From: Athripsodes cinereus
Taxonomy: Eukaryota; Arthropoda; Insecta; Trichoptera; Leptoceridae
Length of the DNA: 64,000 nt
NCBI GenBank assembly: GCA_947579605.1
Contig: OX388305.1
Coordinates: 36,965,542 to 37,029,541, forward strand
Reading direction: 5' to 3'
Every line of letters begins with the position of its first letter. The stretch's first letter is position 1. Under the pieces are notes generated by a model. That model did no database searches and was not told where the DNA came from. It saw only the letters and a program-made list of their open reading frames with translations. Positions 36,001 to 46,623 of this stretch are shown here, piece after piece. The position numbers were made by a program, and so were the translations under genes.

Positions 36001-37132
36001 TCACGATACAAGCTTTTAGCTTACTGTGAAAGGTGTATAAAGTTGTATTTGGGTTTATAACAAAACCTGGATTTATCTTTTTTTAAAAAAATATTATGCT
36101 AAACTTGTGGCCACGTAAGAGGGTCCTCATTGTACTATATATATATATATATTTATATTGCGACTTGCAAATTATTGTCACCCATCAGATACCATCAGTC
36201 ATAGTCTATTGCTATGTATTTAATTATCGAGTGTCTGCAGTACATACATCCATAGACCCTATGATTTTTTTAAAACTACTTTTATTTTTTGGATGTGTGA
36301 ATGTGTTGCAGTTTACACCTACCTAATTTTTTATAAAATTAATATGTAAACTTCGTTGATTGAATTAAATAAAAAAAGTACTAGTATAAAAAAATTACAT
36401 TTGTCCAATTTTGTAACCAAACCACACACAGGTGAAAAAAAGTGCATGCATCATTTTGAATGTACAACGACCGTCTGAAAATATACATTTAACTTTGAGG
36501 AAAGCAATGAACAATATATATCCTTGTTTAATTTTTGCAGTGATATATATGTATATTTTATTGATGTGTTGAATTCCAGGCACAAGTAAAATTACTGCAC
36601 AACTCTTCAGACATATATCCAGGCTTCCAGTCCACTGTGCACATTGGTAGTATCAGGCAAACGGCTGTTATTGAGGTGAGAAGTACTATTGAGAATGCCC
36701 ATTGAAGTGGGCTAAAACGTTAGAGTTTAAATAAATATAGTGAAAATATAAGTGTTTTTAATTATTAATAAATTATTTAATATGAATTTTCACAGTGTGA
36801 ACACAAACACCCTTCAAAAATTATTTATGTTTTATTTCACCTTCTTTAGAAGTTATCTAATAGACATTATTATCCCCTCTTCACATCATTGACAAATAAT
36901 TTGTATTTCTATTTTTCAGGCAATTTTGTCACATGATGGTGATTCACCTTGTGTACGTGCCGGCAGTCAGGCTTGTGTTTTATTCAGATTCCTCCGTCAT
37001 CCAGAATATTTGCGTGTGTCATCCCCCTTACTATTTAGGGAGGGACTAAATACTAAAGGTGTGGGCCATGTGACACGCATCTACTATCATCACACTAATA
37101 CAACTAGTATCGAGGAGCAATCAACTGTTTAA
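25134..37132 (+). CDS. GTPBP1/GTPBP2-family translational GTPase, 12 exons, about 1361 aa
   Basis: EF-Tu-like GTPase of the GTPBP1/2 family (ribosome-associated; GTPBP2 is linked to stalled-ribosome rescue, GTPBP1 to mRNA turnover). Exons: 25134-27050, 29398-29613, 30036-30129, 30893-31008, 31513-31677, 32155-32313, 32478-32660, 33405-33519, 34285-34424, 35070-35741, 36580-36675, 36920-37132. They total 4086 bases in consistent phase with GT-AG sites. Family text includes [19 protein letters not shown]1 GANDAGKST (727-735), GELDNGRG, G3 DLAG (810-813), G4-like TRAD (866-869), [12 protein letters not shown] and HPEYLRV...LFREGL. It resembles GTPBP2 more than GTPBP1. Family members I know are roughly 600-670 aa. 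The excess is the 639-aa first exon and about 200 residues in exon 10. It starts at the first ATG after the acceptor at 25123-25124. Confidence 0.92.
27051..29397. other. Intron 1 of the GTPase gene, with a LINE scrap
   Basis: This is a 2.3-kb AT-rich intron. 28600-28725 is a degraded LINE 3' fragment on plus ([19 protein letters not shown], or in another frame [16 protein letters not shown], ending in GATGATG). The rest shows no domains or clear repeats. Donor GTAAAT is at 27051 and acceptor ATTGCAG ends at 29397. Confidence 0.6.
34676..34770 (+). repeat. LINE/SINE tail copy in intron 9 of the GTPase gene
   Basis: CTCAGGAAATGTCATGGGAG, then CTCCCAAGAGGAGCATTAAG and GGCAATGATGATGATAATGATG, match the reverse complement of 23955-24080 with scattered changes. 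The GATGAT tail is typical of short RTE-related retroelements. Confidence 0.6.
34805..34930 (+). repeat. SINE 3' part, same family as 35965-36090
   Basis: CTCCCCTTTCACGACACAAG, CTTTTAGCTTACTGTGAAAG, GTGTATAAGG, AAAACCCAGATATTATC and a T/A-rich end match the copy at 35990-36090 almost base for base. The tRNA-like head is absent here. It lies in intron 9 of the GTPase gene. Confidence 0.8.
35070..35741 (+). CDS. Exon 10 of the GTPase gene: barrel strand plus ~200-residue insert
   Basis: Residues 1036-1259. It starts with the expected beta strand ([10 protein letters not shown], pairing with the preceding RQGM) and ends with the next one (PRGCFFFQ, continuing in exon 11 as [10 protein letters not shown]). 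Between them are about 200 residues, rich in Ser, Asp, Lys and Asn, that relatives lack at this point (from my knowledge of human GTPBP1/2). It includes MRRRKSKW (basic) and several acidic runs. The segment is open in frame and bounded by good splice sites, so it is probably translated as a surface loop. Confidence 0.85.
35823..36090 (+). mobile_element. hAT-type end and tRNA-derived SINE in intron 10
   Basis: CAGTGCTCCGCAACCTTTTC (from 35826) is the reverse complement of 54940-54960 and looks like a Charlie-type hAT terminus. Its partner end is not visible here. From 35967 a B box (GGTTCGATCCC) and T-arm begin a SINE whose body (CCCCTTTCACGATACAAG, TTAGCTTACTGTGAAAGG) matches 34805-34930. 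Confidence 0.6.
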
Positions 37133-37224
37133 GTAACAAACTGACTTCCAGCTGTTGTCATACTATGTACGCAATACATATTATTTATTGAGAACAGAGA
37201 AAAAACAAACTAATAGATAAGAGA

Positions 37225-37470
37225 GAAAACTTAGGTCATGGATGTAATCGAGAGGACATACACTTTAAAGTGGAGCTGGACAGGACATGTCGCCGGGTGT
37301 TAGGACTCTCGGTGGACGAAAAAGGGTCTGGAATGGGAACTGAAAACGGGCAGACGACAGTGGGAGACCGCAGACTAGATGGTCAGACAACATAAAACAA
37401 ACGATGGGAGTTGGTTGGATGCAGTCTGCTCAGGATACATTTATGGAAGATTGAGGGAGAGTGATTATGA
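37225..37470 (+). mobile_element. Degraded RTE-like LINE 3' end
   Basis: Frames with stops and shifts read WSWTGHVARV, SVDEKGSGMG or RWTKKGLEWELKTGRRQWGD, and GWMQSAQDTFMED, the usual C-terminal W.GHVAR...RW...W...A.D pattern of RTE or R4-like ORFs. It ends with a GATGAGGATAATGATG tail. It is clearly inactive. Confidence 0.7.
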
Positions 37471-40400
37471 TGAGGATAATGATGCAATACTTTATTAAAG
37501 CTTAAAGCACATTTGTCTGTTTTGTATAAAGGGTAAATAAACCATTTTTCGAAATTATTTGATTAATTAAAATATATTTATATTATTAAGAATATTGCAT
37601 AAAATGGGAAACTATATTTTCACTGGAAAATGAAACTGTGTTCTAAAAAGTGAAAATATATTCATTCACCTTTTTACGTAACACTATTATTTATTAAAAA
37701 AAAAAAAAGAATATTTTGCCCAAAACAATTTATTTGCTTTCTTACAAAACACCAAAAAATAAATAATATTAACCCCCCTTTGTATTTGATTTTTTTAAGT
37801 GACCTTTTAGTGACTCATGCATATTTAGTGTATTATAATATTTGGAAAAAAAATATTTTCAAAGGGGTCATGCAAATTATTATTGAAACTTGTATATAAA
37901 ATTCAAGTTGATTTATTTGAGAAGAAATAAGATGTTAAGCTAATATATTTAATGTAATACTCTTACTCGATTTATTGTCACTATCATGATGGAGAGGGTT
38001 AAAATTTATACTACTTTCACAATAATACATTCATATTAATATAAACATCCTAAATTTAATGCACATCCATTATTTATTTTGAAAGTGGAATTGTTATAAA
38101 AAATTGTTTGTTAGATTAGATTGATTTATTACAGTATATTGCAATTCCTTCAATAATATTGTCCAGGTCACTTTATTTTTATTTTATTTCAATGTACGTC
38201 ATTAGCCTTTTTACATGTACAAAAATATATGACAGATGTAAAAAGTATATTCAAACGAGACAAGAATAAACATGACAAAAAATAGTAATACATAATCTAA
38301 AAACAATATGACATACTATAATATGAATTGATGAATATGTTGTTTGTGAGTGTTACATCAGTTTGTATTTGTTTCTACCTGATGTAGACACTTATGTAAT
38401 CTAGTGTTGTGGATGGAAGACTGTTACATATTTTGCCACTCTAGAAATTTATTGTAATTTCATTTCAATTGTTAGAATTTATAATGATGCGGGAGTGAAA
38501 GTATGGAATGTCAGAGAAGCTATTTTTCAGTTATGGCCGTTGAAAGTTTTTTGAACAAAATTACATTTGATTTTTTCATGTTTTATCATACGAAATTATT
38601 ATCAAAAATTATTGTGGATGTTTGGTATTAACCATATTTTTCACTTTTTTTTTTAATATGGTTTTGTTTTGCTTAAACAATTTTTTTTTATATAAATAAC
38701 TTTTTATTTTTTGGTTTTCACAAAATGTAATGCATCTTTAAGGTGGGTAAATATGTCAACGAAAAGAGTAACGAATACTACAAAACTATGTTTATAAGTC
38801 ACTGGCCAGAATTTGACATGGCGTATTTTCACTCCCACACACAGATATTTTAATGTGAATATACTTTTCGAGATAGAATTGTTTTGAACTGTGTATGAAA
38901 TATTTACAACATGTATATCAGTGGCATATATTAAATTATAATGTTTTCATATAGGGTAGGCCCACCCTCAATAAATCAATAAGTATTAGTGGAATGGTGC
39001 ACAAAGAGGAACACGGGTGTGACAAAAACATAAACCTCGTGAGAAATGATGGGTGCGATGAAATATAAATAATTTATTATGTTATGTTTGCATATAGCGA
39101 GTGTTGTTTGATGATTTCAACGGTGTAGTGTAGAAATGACTTCATTCTCATACAAAGTGTGGGATTGCGTACTGCATTCAAAATAATTATATTGATAACT
39201 GGGCATAGTATTATAATTTTTAAATTACTTGTAAGCCTGGAAACATCGGGTAAAACCCAGCTTTTCGGCTTGTATGGAAGACACACTGTTGAGGTATATT
39301 AGAAAATTTGTTATTTATTTTGCTTTTAAATATTGATTCTACGTAATAAGTGTTTAGCTGTGAATTCGGCTGTAACAAAACAGTTCTGTTTATACTTGTA
39401 TTTTATAATTATGTCTGCTAAAAGATGAAGCCATGTTCATGAAGTGACATATTAGGTATATTCACCCTTCTCATACAACAATTTTGTTGTCTTTAGTTGT
39501 TTATTTTTTGACTAGTTGCCCTTCTTCCAACACTAAATAAAATAAAATTTATTTATTTGTGAAGTCCCCTGCAAAGAAAAGGTAAAAAAGGTGATGTCTG
39601 CTTTGTAAGAAATGATAGTACCTGAGTGTCACTAAATGGTAATAATGTAGTTGATAATATGTTTCATACACAGCAATAAAAAAACATCAAGTGATTGTGC
39701 AATATATTGTAAAGTTGATCTGTGTATTAATTATTACTTATAGTTTTATTTTTATTTATAGTACATACATGAGAGTACTATAACACCACAAAATTTTACA
39801 ATCCAAATACAATTTCAAGGCAAAACTAGTGGCAACACTTTTGAAATGTAAATACTTGTTCATTTTGCCTTGGTTATTTCTATCGTGATTATTTTATTAT
39901 TAGTGAATTAAAAAGAAAATGTCAGTGCGTACTTAAAAAGTTTTATTTTTTTGGAATAAATTCATTGAATGTATAAGTTCCACCTTTTTATTATTACCCA
40001 TTTCCTGTTTCGCATCTCAAATGCCATAAAACCTCTCCAAGCTGAGGAGGTTCATTTCCAGGATTGTGTGTAATTTGTTTTAATGACAAAATCTTCCACA
40101 AACGAAATAGACAGTGGCCTCACCGAGTGTAATGGACTCATATATCAATCACCCAATGCCTTAATCAAACAACTAGGGATATGGTGTGTTTTGAGCCACC
40201 ATTAAGGTCTACCAAAACTACAAATTTGTGCTTTGGATATAAAAAATATTTATTCACTGTGTCAGTGTTCAGGTAGTAGAAAACAAATGTTTTCTTCTAC
40301 TATATTATGTATTGTCGAAAGAGACATCGTATTTAAAATATTTGTTTTTTTATTTTATTATATTATCTTTTTCCAAATATTATTACCAAAAGACAAGAGT

Positions 40401-40660
40401 TAAATTTTTAACAATCTAGTGTCAGAACTGGATGTCACTGGCTCAGAGTGAAGCTCAGCTCTAGGTGAATTAATGCCCAAAGCGAACAGAGTTGAATCAA
40501 CAAATTGAATTTTAAATAAAACACAATAAATTCAATAAAAAAAACTTTTATTAATTATTTAGGAAACATAAAACACATACCTACAATGTTCTTCTATTAC
40601 AAATACACAACATGTAAACAATTACTAACAAAAACACAACAAATGAAAACAATATATTAA

Positions 40661-40960
40661 CCTCTAGCCTGCCGCAATATGGTAAACCTAGGTATCTATT
40701 ATACGCCGCCGTGACAAAACAAACAATCGTAAATCACATAATATTTCGACGTTTATTTGATATTTAATTATATTGTGACATGGATTTTATAATACTGTTG
40801 TTTATTGTGTGTAGAATACACACAGTTGATTTCTATACTAGTATACCTATACATAGATATAATACAATGTAAATAAGTCACCGATATCACCGGTGCGACG
40901 TTGGCGCACAGGACACTGTTTTTTTGTGATATCACCGGTGATACGTTGGCGGGCGAAGGG
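40661..40960. mobile_element. piggyBac-like MITE flanked by TTAA
   Basis: A 300-bp unit lies between TTAA at 40657-40660 and TTAA at 40961-40964. The ends CCTCTAGCCTGCCGC and GGCGGGCGAAGGG are imperfect inverted repeats. A subterminal ATATCACCGGTG motif occurs twice. TTAA target duplication is the hallmark of piggyBac. It has no coding capacity. Confidence 0.65.
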
Positions 40961-42387
40961 TTAACAAACTGTAATCTCAGAGAAAAAGGTACTTTTGTCA
41001 ACTAAATTGCCTGTCAATAGCCCTGTTCACAAATACGGGTGAGTACAAATGTTCTGTCTCTTTTTTCTCTCCGTAAAATTAAAAAAGAAGGATAATTATT
41101 TTCTTTCACATTTCTATATAAACAAAGAGAGTTAATTTTTTCGCACCATCGTTTGTTAAGTGTAGACACATCTACTGGAGAATACATAAACAATAGGCAA
41201 GTAGTTGCAGCACTCGCTCCAGTATGAGTGATTTGTGAAATAGGCAAGTAGTTGCAGATTCATAATAAAAGCTGAGCACATTGATGGTTAAAGTTAATTA
41301 CAATAATATTAATTCCAACTTTGGAAACAAAAACCTTACTAAACTAACAATTTACTAAAGAAATACATTATTTTGCACATACACAGCTTATTGACAAATA
41401 GAACTATAATATTTCTAACTAATAAGGTATCACCTTTAATCTCTAGATTTTAGGATGTGATACAATAAGACATTAAGTTGCATTAGTGTCTTCTAGATCA
41501 TTTCTATCTACCTTTACCATCAAGTAGAGAACCCCGTTGACTAGGTAGGGGTGGGCAAAAATAAAAAAAGGTCCTCACTTTTGAAAAATGGGAAAAACTT
41601 GTACTGTATTTAATAATAATTAAATTTTGCAAATTTATGTCTGATGTAATGTTCCAACGACTAAAAAAAATCAATGACTAGATCACAAATTTTACAAATA
41701 CAATACTGAAAATCTTATATGAAAACTATCATATTTAATAAATAATACTTTTCTTCTAAATCTCAAAATATTTGATAAATATATTTTTTATAAATACTAA
41801 TAATATTGCCATGTCTTTTATTTTATTGATTAATCACTATACAATTTCAAAACATTCCCAACAAGTAGACACAAGGTAACAAACACACCGAGTGTTAAAA
41901 TTACAGATAACAGCTTTTGAACTGTTTTATATCAAACACTCTTACCAATATTAAATAATAAAAAAAAATATTAATAAAACTAAAATGTTGCAAGATGCAA
42001 TTATTCTGTAAAATAAGCAGATGGCACGATGCTGAGATGGCACGATGCTGAGATGGACATACGCCTTATTCAATATTGAATCAGTTAAAAATTTCAATCT
42101 GATATAACACACGCCATAGACAACCAACCTTACAGCAAGCAATTTACTTTTATTGTGAATATCATGGCTATTTACGACAAAAACTCTTTGAAATATGGAT
42201 TATAAATTACTCAGTTTCTGAAAATATTTCAAAATAGCAACATAACCAAAATTATAACTTTAATTTATTTATGTTCTAAAATTATATAATGACAAATGCA
42301 GTAATAATAATATGTAATATCACTTGACTAGAATTGGTTTTTGGTACAAAGAAAATTGACAAATTTCAAAATCTATCAACTGATTAG

Positions 42388-43340
42388 GAACACATGGCCA
42401 ATTCTGAATCATAAGATAGTTTAGTTGCACTAACTAAGTGTGAGGAGATAGTTGAGTCGTTAGTTCTAATTCGTATTCACAGTTTTCCGTACTAAAACTA
42501 ATTTAGTAAGTTAGTTCATTTTGACACCTTAGTACAACTATAAATTTCGTGGCTCTATGGATTTCGTATTCAGAATGAAATTTTAGTTGACAGCCGACAA
42601 CTAAATTTAGTTGAATTTGGCGGAATTTTATTCGCGACTTTTAATGTGTGACTATTATTAGTTGTTGTCATTTTGCCGCAGAATATTGCTATATTTTAGA
42701 AGTTTAAAGGTGTTTTTTCAATTAAAAGTAAAAAATGGATATTTTAGGACCCTCGCAACTCTTGGCATCCATAAATTGTAAAAGTATACCAACACCGACG
42801 CGAATGCGAACATCAAAATATAGCAGCAAATCTGACATTTCATGTGCGACAACTATTAAATTGTTGCCAGAAATGTAAATCGGAATGTGAAAAACATTTT
42901 GTGTTCCAGCATCACCGACTAATATTAGTTTGTCCTTGATGGTTATCAAGTTTATAGTTGTTTATAGTTCATAACCAATAGACCATTAAAGGTCACGTGG
43001 TCTTGTCTATGGATTTGCTTTTGCTTGGGGGGCAAACAGTCAGATTGCGCAAATCATCCTTGTAGGATGTTATGCCATAAGAGAAAAAAAAAGAAAGTCA
43101 GACGACAAAATAATAACAAAATCGACACTGACAGTTTTTTTGATTATTAGGTATTCTTTAGGCGTTCCACCTAATATTACACTGTAATCGTCTGTTGTGT
43201 TGGGATGCCTGATGCCCCTCAATGATTTTTCTGTGACGTCATCCTTTAATGGTCTATGCTGAATACGAATTTGTACTATAACTAATATTAGTCAACTATT
43301 ATTAGTTAGTTTAGTTAGTTCATTATGATTCAGAATTGGC
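42388..43340. mobile_element. TIR DNA transposon relic with a nested MITE
   Basis: The ends CCAATTCTGAATCATAA (from about 42398) and TTATGATTCAGAATTGG (to about 43338) are inverted repeats, with subterminal TTAGTT/AACTAA clusters on both sides. A partial plus frame starts MDILGPSQLLASINCKSIPT near 42734, and it is unrecognised. A second element sits inside at 42980-43255. The superfamily is unresolved. Confidence 0.75.
42980..43255. mobile_element. 277-bp MITE nested in the 42388-43340 element
   Basis: The ends AGACCATTAAAGGTCACGT and TGACGTCATCCTTTAATGGTCT are inverted repeats with TA on both sides (CAAT|AGACC and GGTCT|ATGC). It interrupts the outer element and is therefore younger. It carries a TGACGTCA CRE-like palindrome inside its right terminus and no coding frame. 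Confidence 0.75.
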
Positions 43341-43453
43341 TGTTATATTAAAACAAAAAAATTCATTACAATATTACCTAACATCAAGTCCATATTGAAT
43401 ACATCTATAATATTTATGTATAAACTTCTTTAGAGCTCAAATTATAATCAATG

Positions 43454-44701
43454 TTACTTTGTTTTTTCTAATTTGCAGCTTTCTGTTGCACTCTTACCTT
43501 CCTGTGAATGTTTTAACAGTTCTGGAGGTATCTTAATTAGTGGTGGCTTCTTTAAAACAATTTCTACATCTTTGTGAGCAGTTCCGATATGTCTTTTAAT
43601 ATTTTCCTTTCGCGTGAAACTCTTTGGACATATTGTACAACTGTATGGCCTATCTTTAGTGTGGGATCTACGATGTCGTAACATTCCAGTTCTATCCACA
43701 AATAATCTGTGGCACAAATCACAGGCGTGAGGACGTTCGTGAGTGTGTATTCTGGTGTGACGATTTAATGAACCTTTCTCTGTGAATGCTTTATCACAAT
43801 ACGTGCAGCGGTGTAATCTTATACCCTCGTGCACTCGAACATGAGCTAAATGAGCTGAGCTTTGTATGAAACTGGCATTGCAATATTTACATACAAATGG
43901 ACGCTCTTGTGTATGGATCCGAGTGTGAACTGTCACTTGATTCTTTTGTCTAAATGTCTTGGGGCAATACTTACAGGCGTAGGGCTTTATATTTGAATGT
44001 ATCATCATGTGACTCCTCAAACTGTTCCATCCTGTGAATGCCTTCATACAAACTTTGCACTGGAACCCCATGGCTTCCATTTCGTGCTTTCTTTTGTGAC
44101 GGTTGAAATTGGCTGCAATGGATATTGTTTTGTTACATATGTCACACACATATGGTTTAGAGTTTGTTGATTTAGTTTTCTTACTTTCCACGGTTGATAT
44201 GTTAGGATTATTCTCTACATCTCCAGTGCTAGCTATGACATTGCTGATGCTTTTTAATTTTTCAGACATACGCACATTTTCTTGACTAACATCACCCACA
44301 TACATTCCATCATTGTTATCACTGGCATACCCTTCTTCGTGGAAAAACTCATCTTCAACCTTGATTCTACAATATTCCGGTGATTTTGTTATATGATTAT
44401 GAGAATTCACATGACCCACAGAAGTTTCTCTATTCACGTGTTTGTTTATATTATCATTACTATCAGAGGTTTCCTCCACTCCATTGTCATCTTCTTTGTC
44501 TTTTGTTTGACGTCTCTTATTTCTCAAAGTCTTTTTATTAACAATGACTCTTGTGAGTATAGGCCTGTGCTCTGTGTGCTCTACAGACTGTCCTTCATCC
44601 TTTGACTCTCCCTCATCCAAGTTATTGAGATAATTTTCTTGTTCACAGCCCTCAATGTTTATTTCCAACAGCCCGTCTGGGCATGTTTCTACTCGGATCA
44701 T
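43454..44701 (-). CDS. C2H2 zinc-finger protein, 7 fingers, 415 aa
   Basis: Single coding exon. Residues 1-180 are an acidic, Ser/Asn-rich region with a sumoylation-like RIKVEDE and a basic NKRRQTKDKE patch. Seven tandem fingers (about residues 184-388) follow, starting YVCDICNKTISIAANFNRH and ending YSCTICPKSFTRKENIKRH. Linkers include HTQERPF, HTHERPH and HTKDRPY. The C-terminal tail is Lys/Pro-rich. The ATG lies 5 bases inside an exon with acceptor TTTTGTAG (44708-44707), and a 5' UTR exon with donor GTAAGT ends at 45093. Expected to be a sequence-specific DNA-binding nuclear protein. No ZAD or BTB domain is present in this exon, and the ortholog is not identified. Confidence 0.92.
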   Translation of the reverse strand: MIRVETCPDGLLEINIEGCEQENYLNNLDEGESKDEGQSVEHTEHRPILTRVIVNKKTLRNKRRQTKDKEDDNGVEETSDSNDNINKHVNRETSVGHVNSHNHITKSPEYCRIKVEDEFFHEEGYASDNNDGMYVGDVSQENVRMSEKLKSISNVIASTGDVENNPNISTVESKKTKSTNSKPYVCDICNKTISIAANFNRHKRKHEMEAMGFQCKVCMKAFTGWNSLRSHMMIHSNIKPYACKYCPKTFRQKNQVTVHTRIHTQERPFVCKYCNASFIQSSAHLAHVRVHEGIRLHRCTYCDKAFTEKGSLNRHTRIHTHERPHACDLCHRLFVDRTGMLRHRRSHTKDRPYSCTICPKSFTRKENIKRHIGTAHKDVEIVLKKPPLIKIPPELLKHSQEGKSATESCKLEKTK

Positions 44702-46623
44702 TCTGACTACAAAACAATTTTTTTACAAATCGTTATAATTAGGTATAGAACAGAAGTAAATTAGAAAAAAAACTGGAAATAAAAAGAAGCAATAACCAGC
44801 TAGATACACAATACAATACGTATCAGAAAGGAATCAGTATGTAGACTATTCAACTCAGTAATTTCATACATTATCTATCTATTACTACTTGAAAATCGGG
44901 AGCACATTACTGTAGAACAAACAAAAAAAAATAAACTATAATATCATGATATTGGAATAAATAAAAAGATTTCGTTAGAAATCAAGAAATAATACAAGAC
45001 CTAAAATATTGTATATCGAAGATTATTATAGCTGTGCATAATCCTCGCAAAATATCAATATGACGCATAAATACACACATTTCAATACTTACTGTAGAGG
45101 TAGAGATAATTTTATTACACGATCCACATTTTATTTTGTAATCTAATACATCGATTCAGCGCATTTCAAACAGACATTATTAACGCCTGACAGCTGACAG
45201 AGGTTTTTCATAGTCATAGACAAAATCGATAATATTATAACATAGACAATGATTTGATAAAATACCCTAAATAAAAACAGAATATTATTGTGAAAGAAAA
45301 AAAGGATAGGGTACAGAGGAAGATTCGAATAAGCACCTGTGATCTAGAAAAAAAACTAGGTGATTGCTTAATACATATTAAGTTTATTAATAAAATCACA
45401 ATATGGCACACATCACAAAATACAATACATAATAAAGGTACATAATATGTTTAATACAAACAATTATCATGAAGTTTATTTTAAAATCTCATCCAGTGTT
45501 CTCACAATATTTCATTGTAGCCTGTAAATAAAGATTACTATTTAAAGCAACAATGGCTTGCTTTAACAAACCATCATTGAGTAATAACAATCATAAGTGA
45601 TATTAAATCTGCTGATAAAATCTTTTATTATTGCAATTAATTAAATCTGAATAATGAAGTAACCTAACAACACATTACATAGAGATTTTATCACTTTACT
45701 TATTTTTCCTGAAGACTGCAAGAAAGTATTAGCTCACCCAAAGTAGATTGAGTTTATACATATGAATGGTTTTAAAATGTGATGATGTTTTCATTATAAC
45801 ACATGTTTATTTGGTTGTGTTACAACTACTATTTATTTACTATTATTTTTTTGAAAAAGATAATTCTGGATTTGAAATAAACACAATTACACCCCAGATA
45901 CCCTCACACAAAATTATATGTTTGTTTTGTGTAGTTGTAGTAGGTCAGCAGTAGGTGGAATCAAACCCAGATCTCTCAATTGAAAGTACGATACTCTAGA
46001 ATCAGGCTACCAACCACCTCATTTTGTATTTATATTTCATTACAGACAAAATGCATCTTATAATTTACTAAAAATAAGTTCTAAATAGATTATGTCTTAA
46101 TTCTGTTCTGCTCCTTACATTTAAAATATTTTTACACTAAGCATAAAATCATACAGCAACATATACAAAATATGTTTTTTTTTTTTTTTTTAATTTTATT
46201 TATTTTATTTATTCAGTAAGGATCAGACAGTTGAAACAATTAGTATAGACATAAAAAGACAACAATAAACAAACCAATTAAGATCCCCTTTTTACCAATC
46301 TAATAAACATAAATTTGAGATTCAAAATGATAAAACACATTTTATACAAATTTATCAAATAAGAAAAGATTTAATCTACTAAATGGCTTTATAATGACTA
46401 GAATCAACAAAATTTATCTTTATCACATTCTTTATATAATGAATTACATAGTGTCAGTAGTTACGTATTGCACTACCACACCACATTCCTAAAATATTTC
46501 TATATTTTAATTTCTTCCACGCATATACAAACAATAGACATGTTTTTACAAAAATTCATTACAGTGTGACTTAATAATATTATACATAAAAATGATCAAA
46601 ACGCACTGTTTAGATCATATTGA
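44702..46623. other. Interval between two minus-strand zinc-finger genes
   Basis: 45093 to about 45200 is the probable 5' UTR exon and promoter of the 43454-44701 gene, with GACAGCTGACAG near 45188. 45925-46020 is a tRNA-derived SINE scrap on minus (B-box-like GGGTTTGATTCCACC). 46163-46210 is a T-run followed by TTTATTTATTTTATTTATTC, i.e. the poly(A) end of a minus-strand LINE whose 3' UTR may reach ~46500. No other gene is seen. Confidence 0.5.

Larger units (their letters stand above)
37133..43453. other. Gene-poor 6.3-kb interval between the GTPase and zinc-finger genes
   Basis: It contains an RTE-like LINE scrap (37225-37470), LINE 3' UTR text (about 38140-38330, minus), the dispersed repeat at 40240-40330, a piggyBac-like MITE (40661-40960) and a nested TIR element (42388-43340). 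AATAAA at 37536-37541 could serve the GTPase mRNA. The remaining sequence (37560-38100, 38350-40200, 41270-42380) is AT-rich with no domain or clear repeat seen. Confidence 0.6.

Noticed and set aside
42722..42949. 75-codon minus frame as a gene
   Set aside because: Lies inside a TIR transposon relic; no domain seen and the frame is not supported by splice sites.
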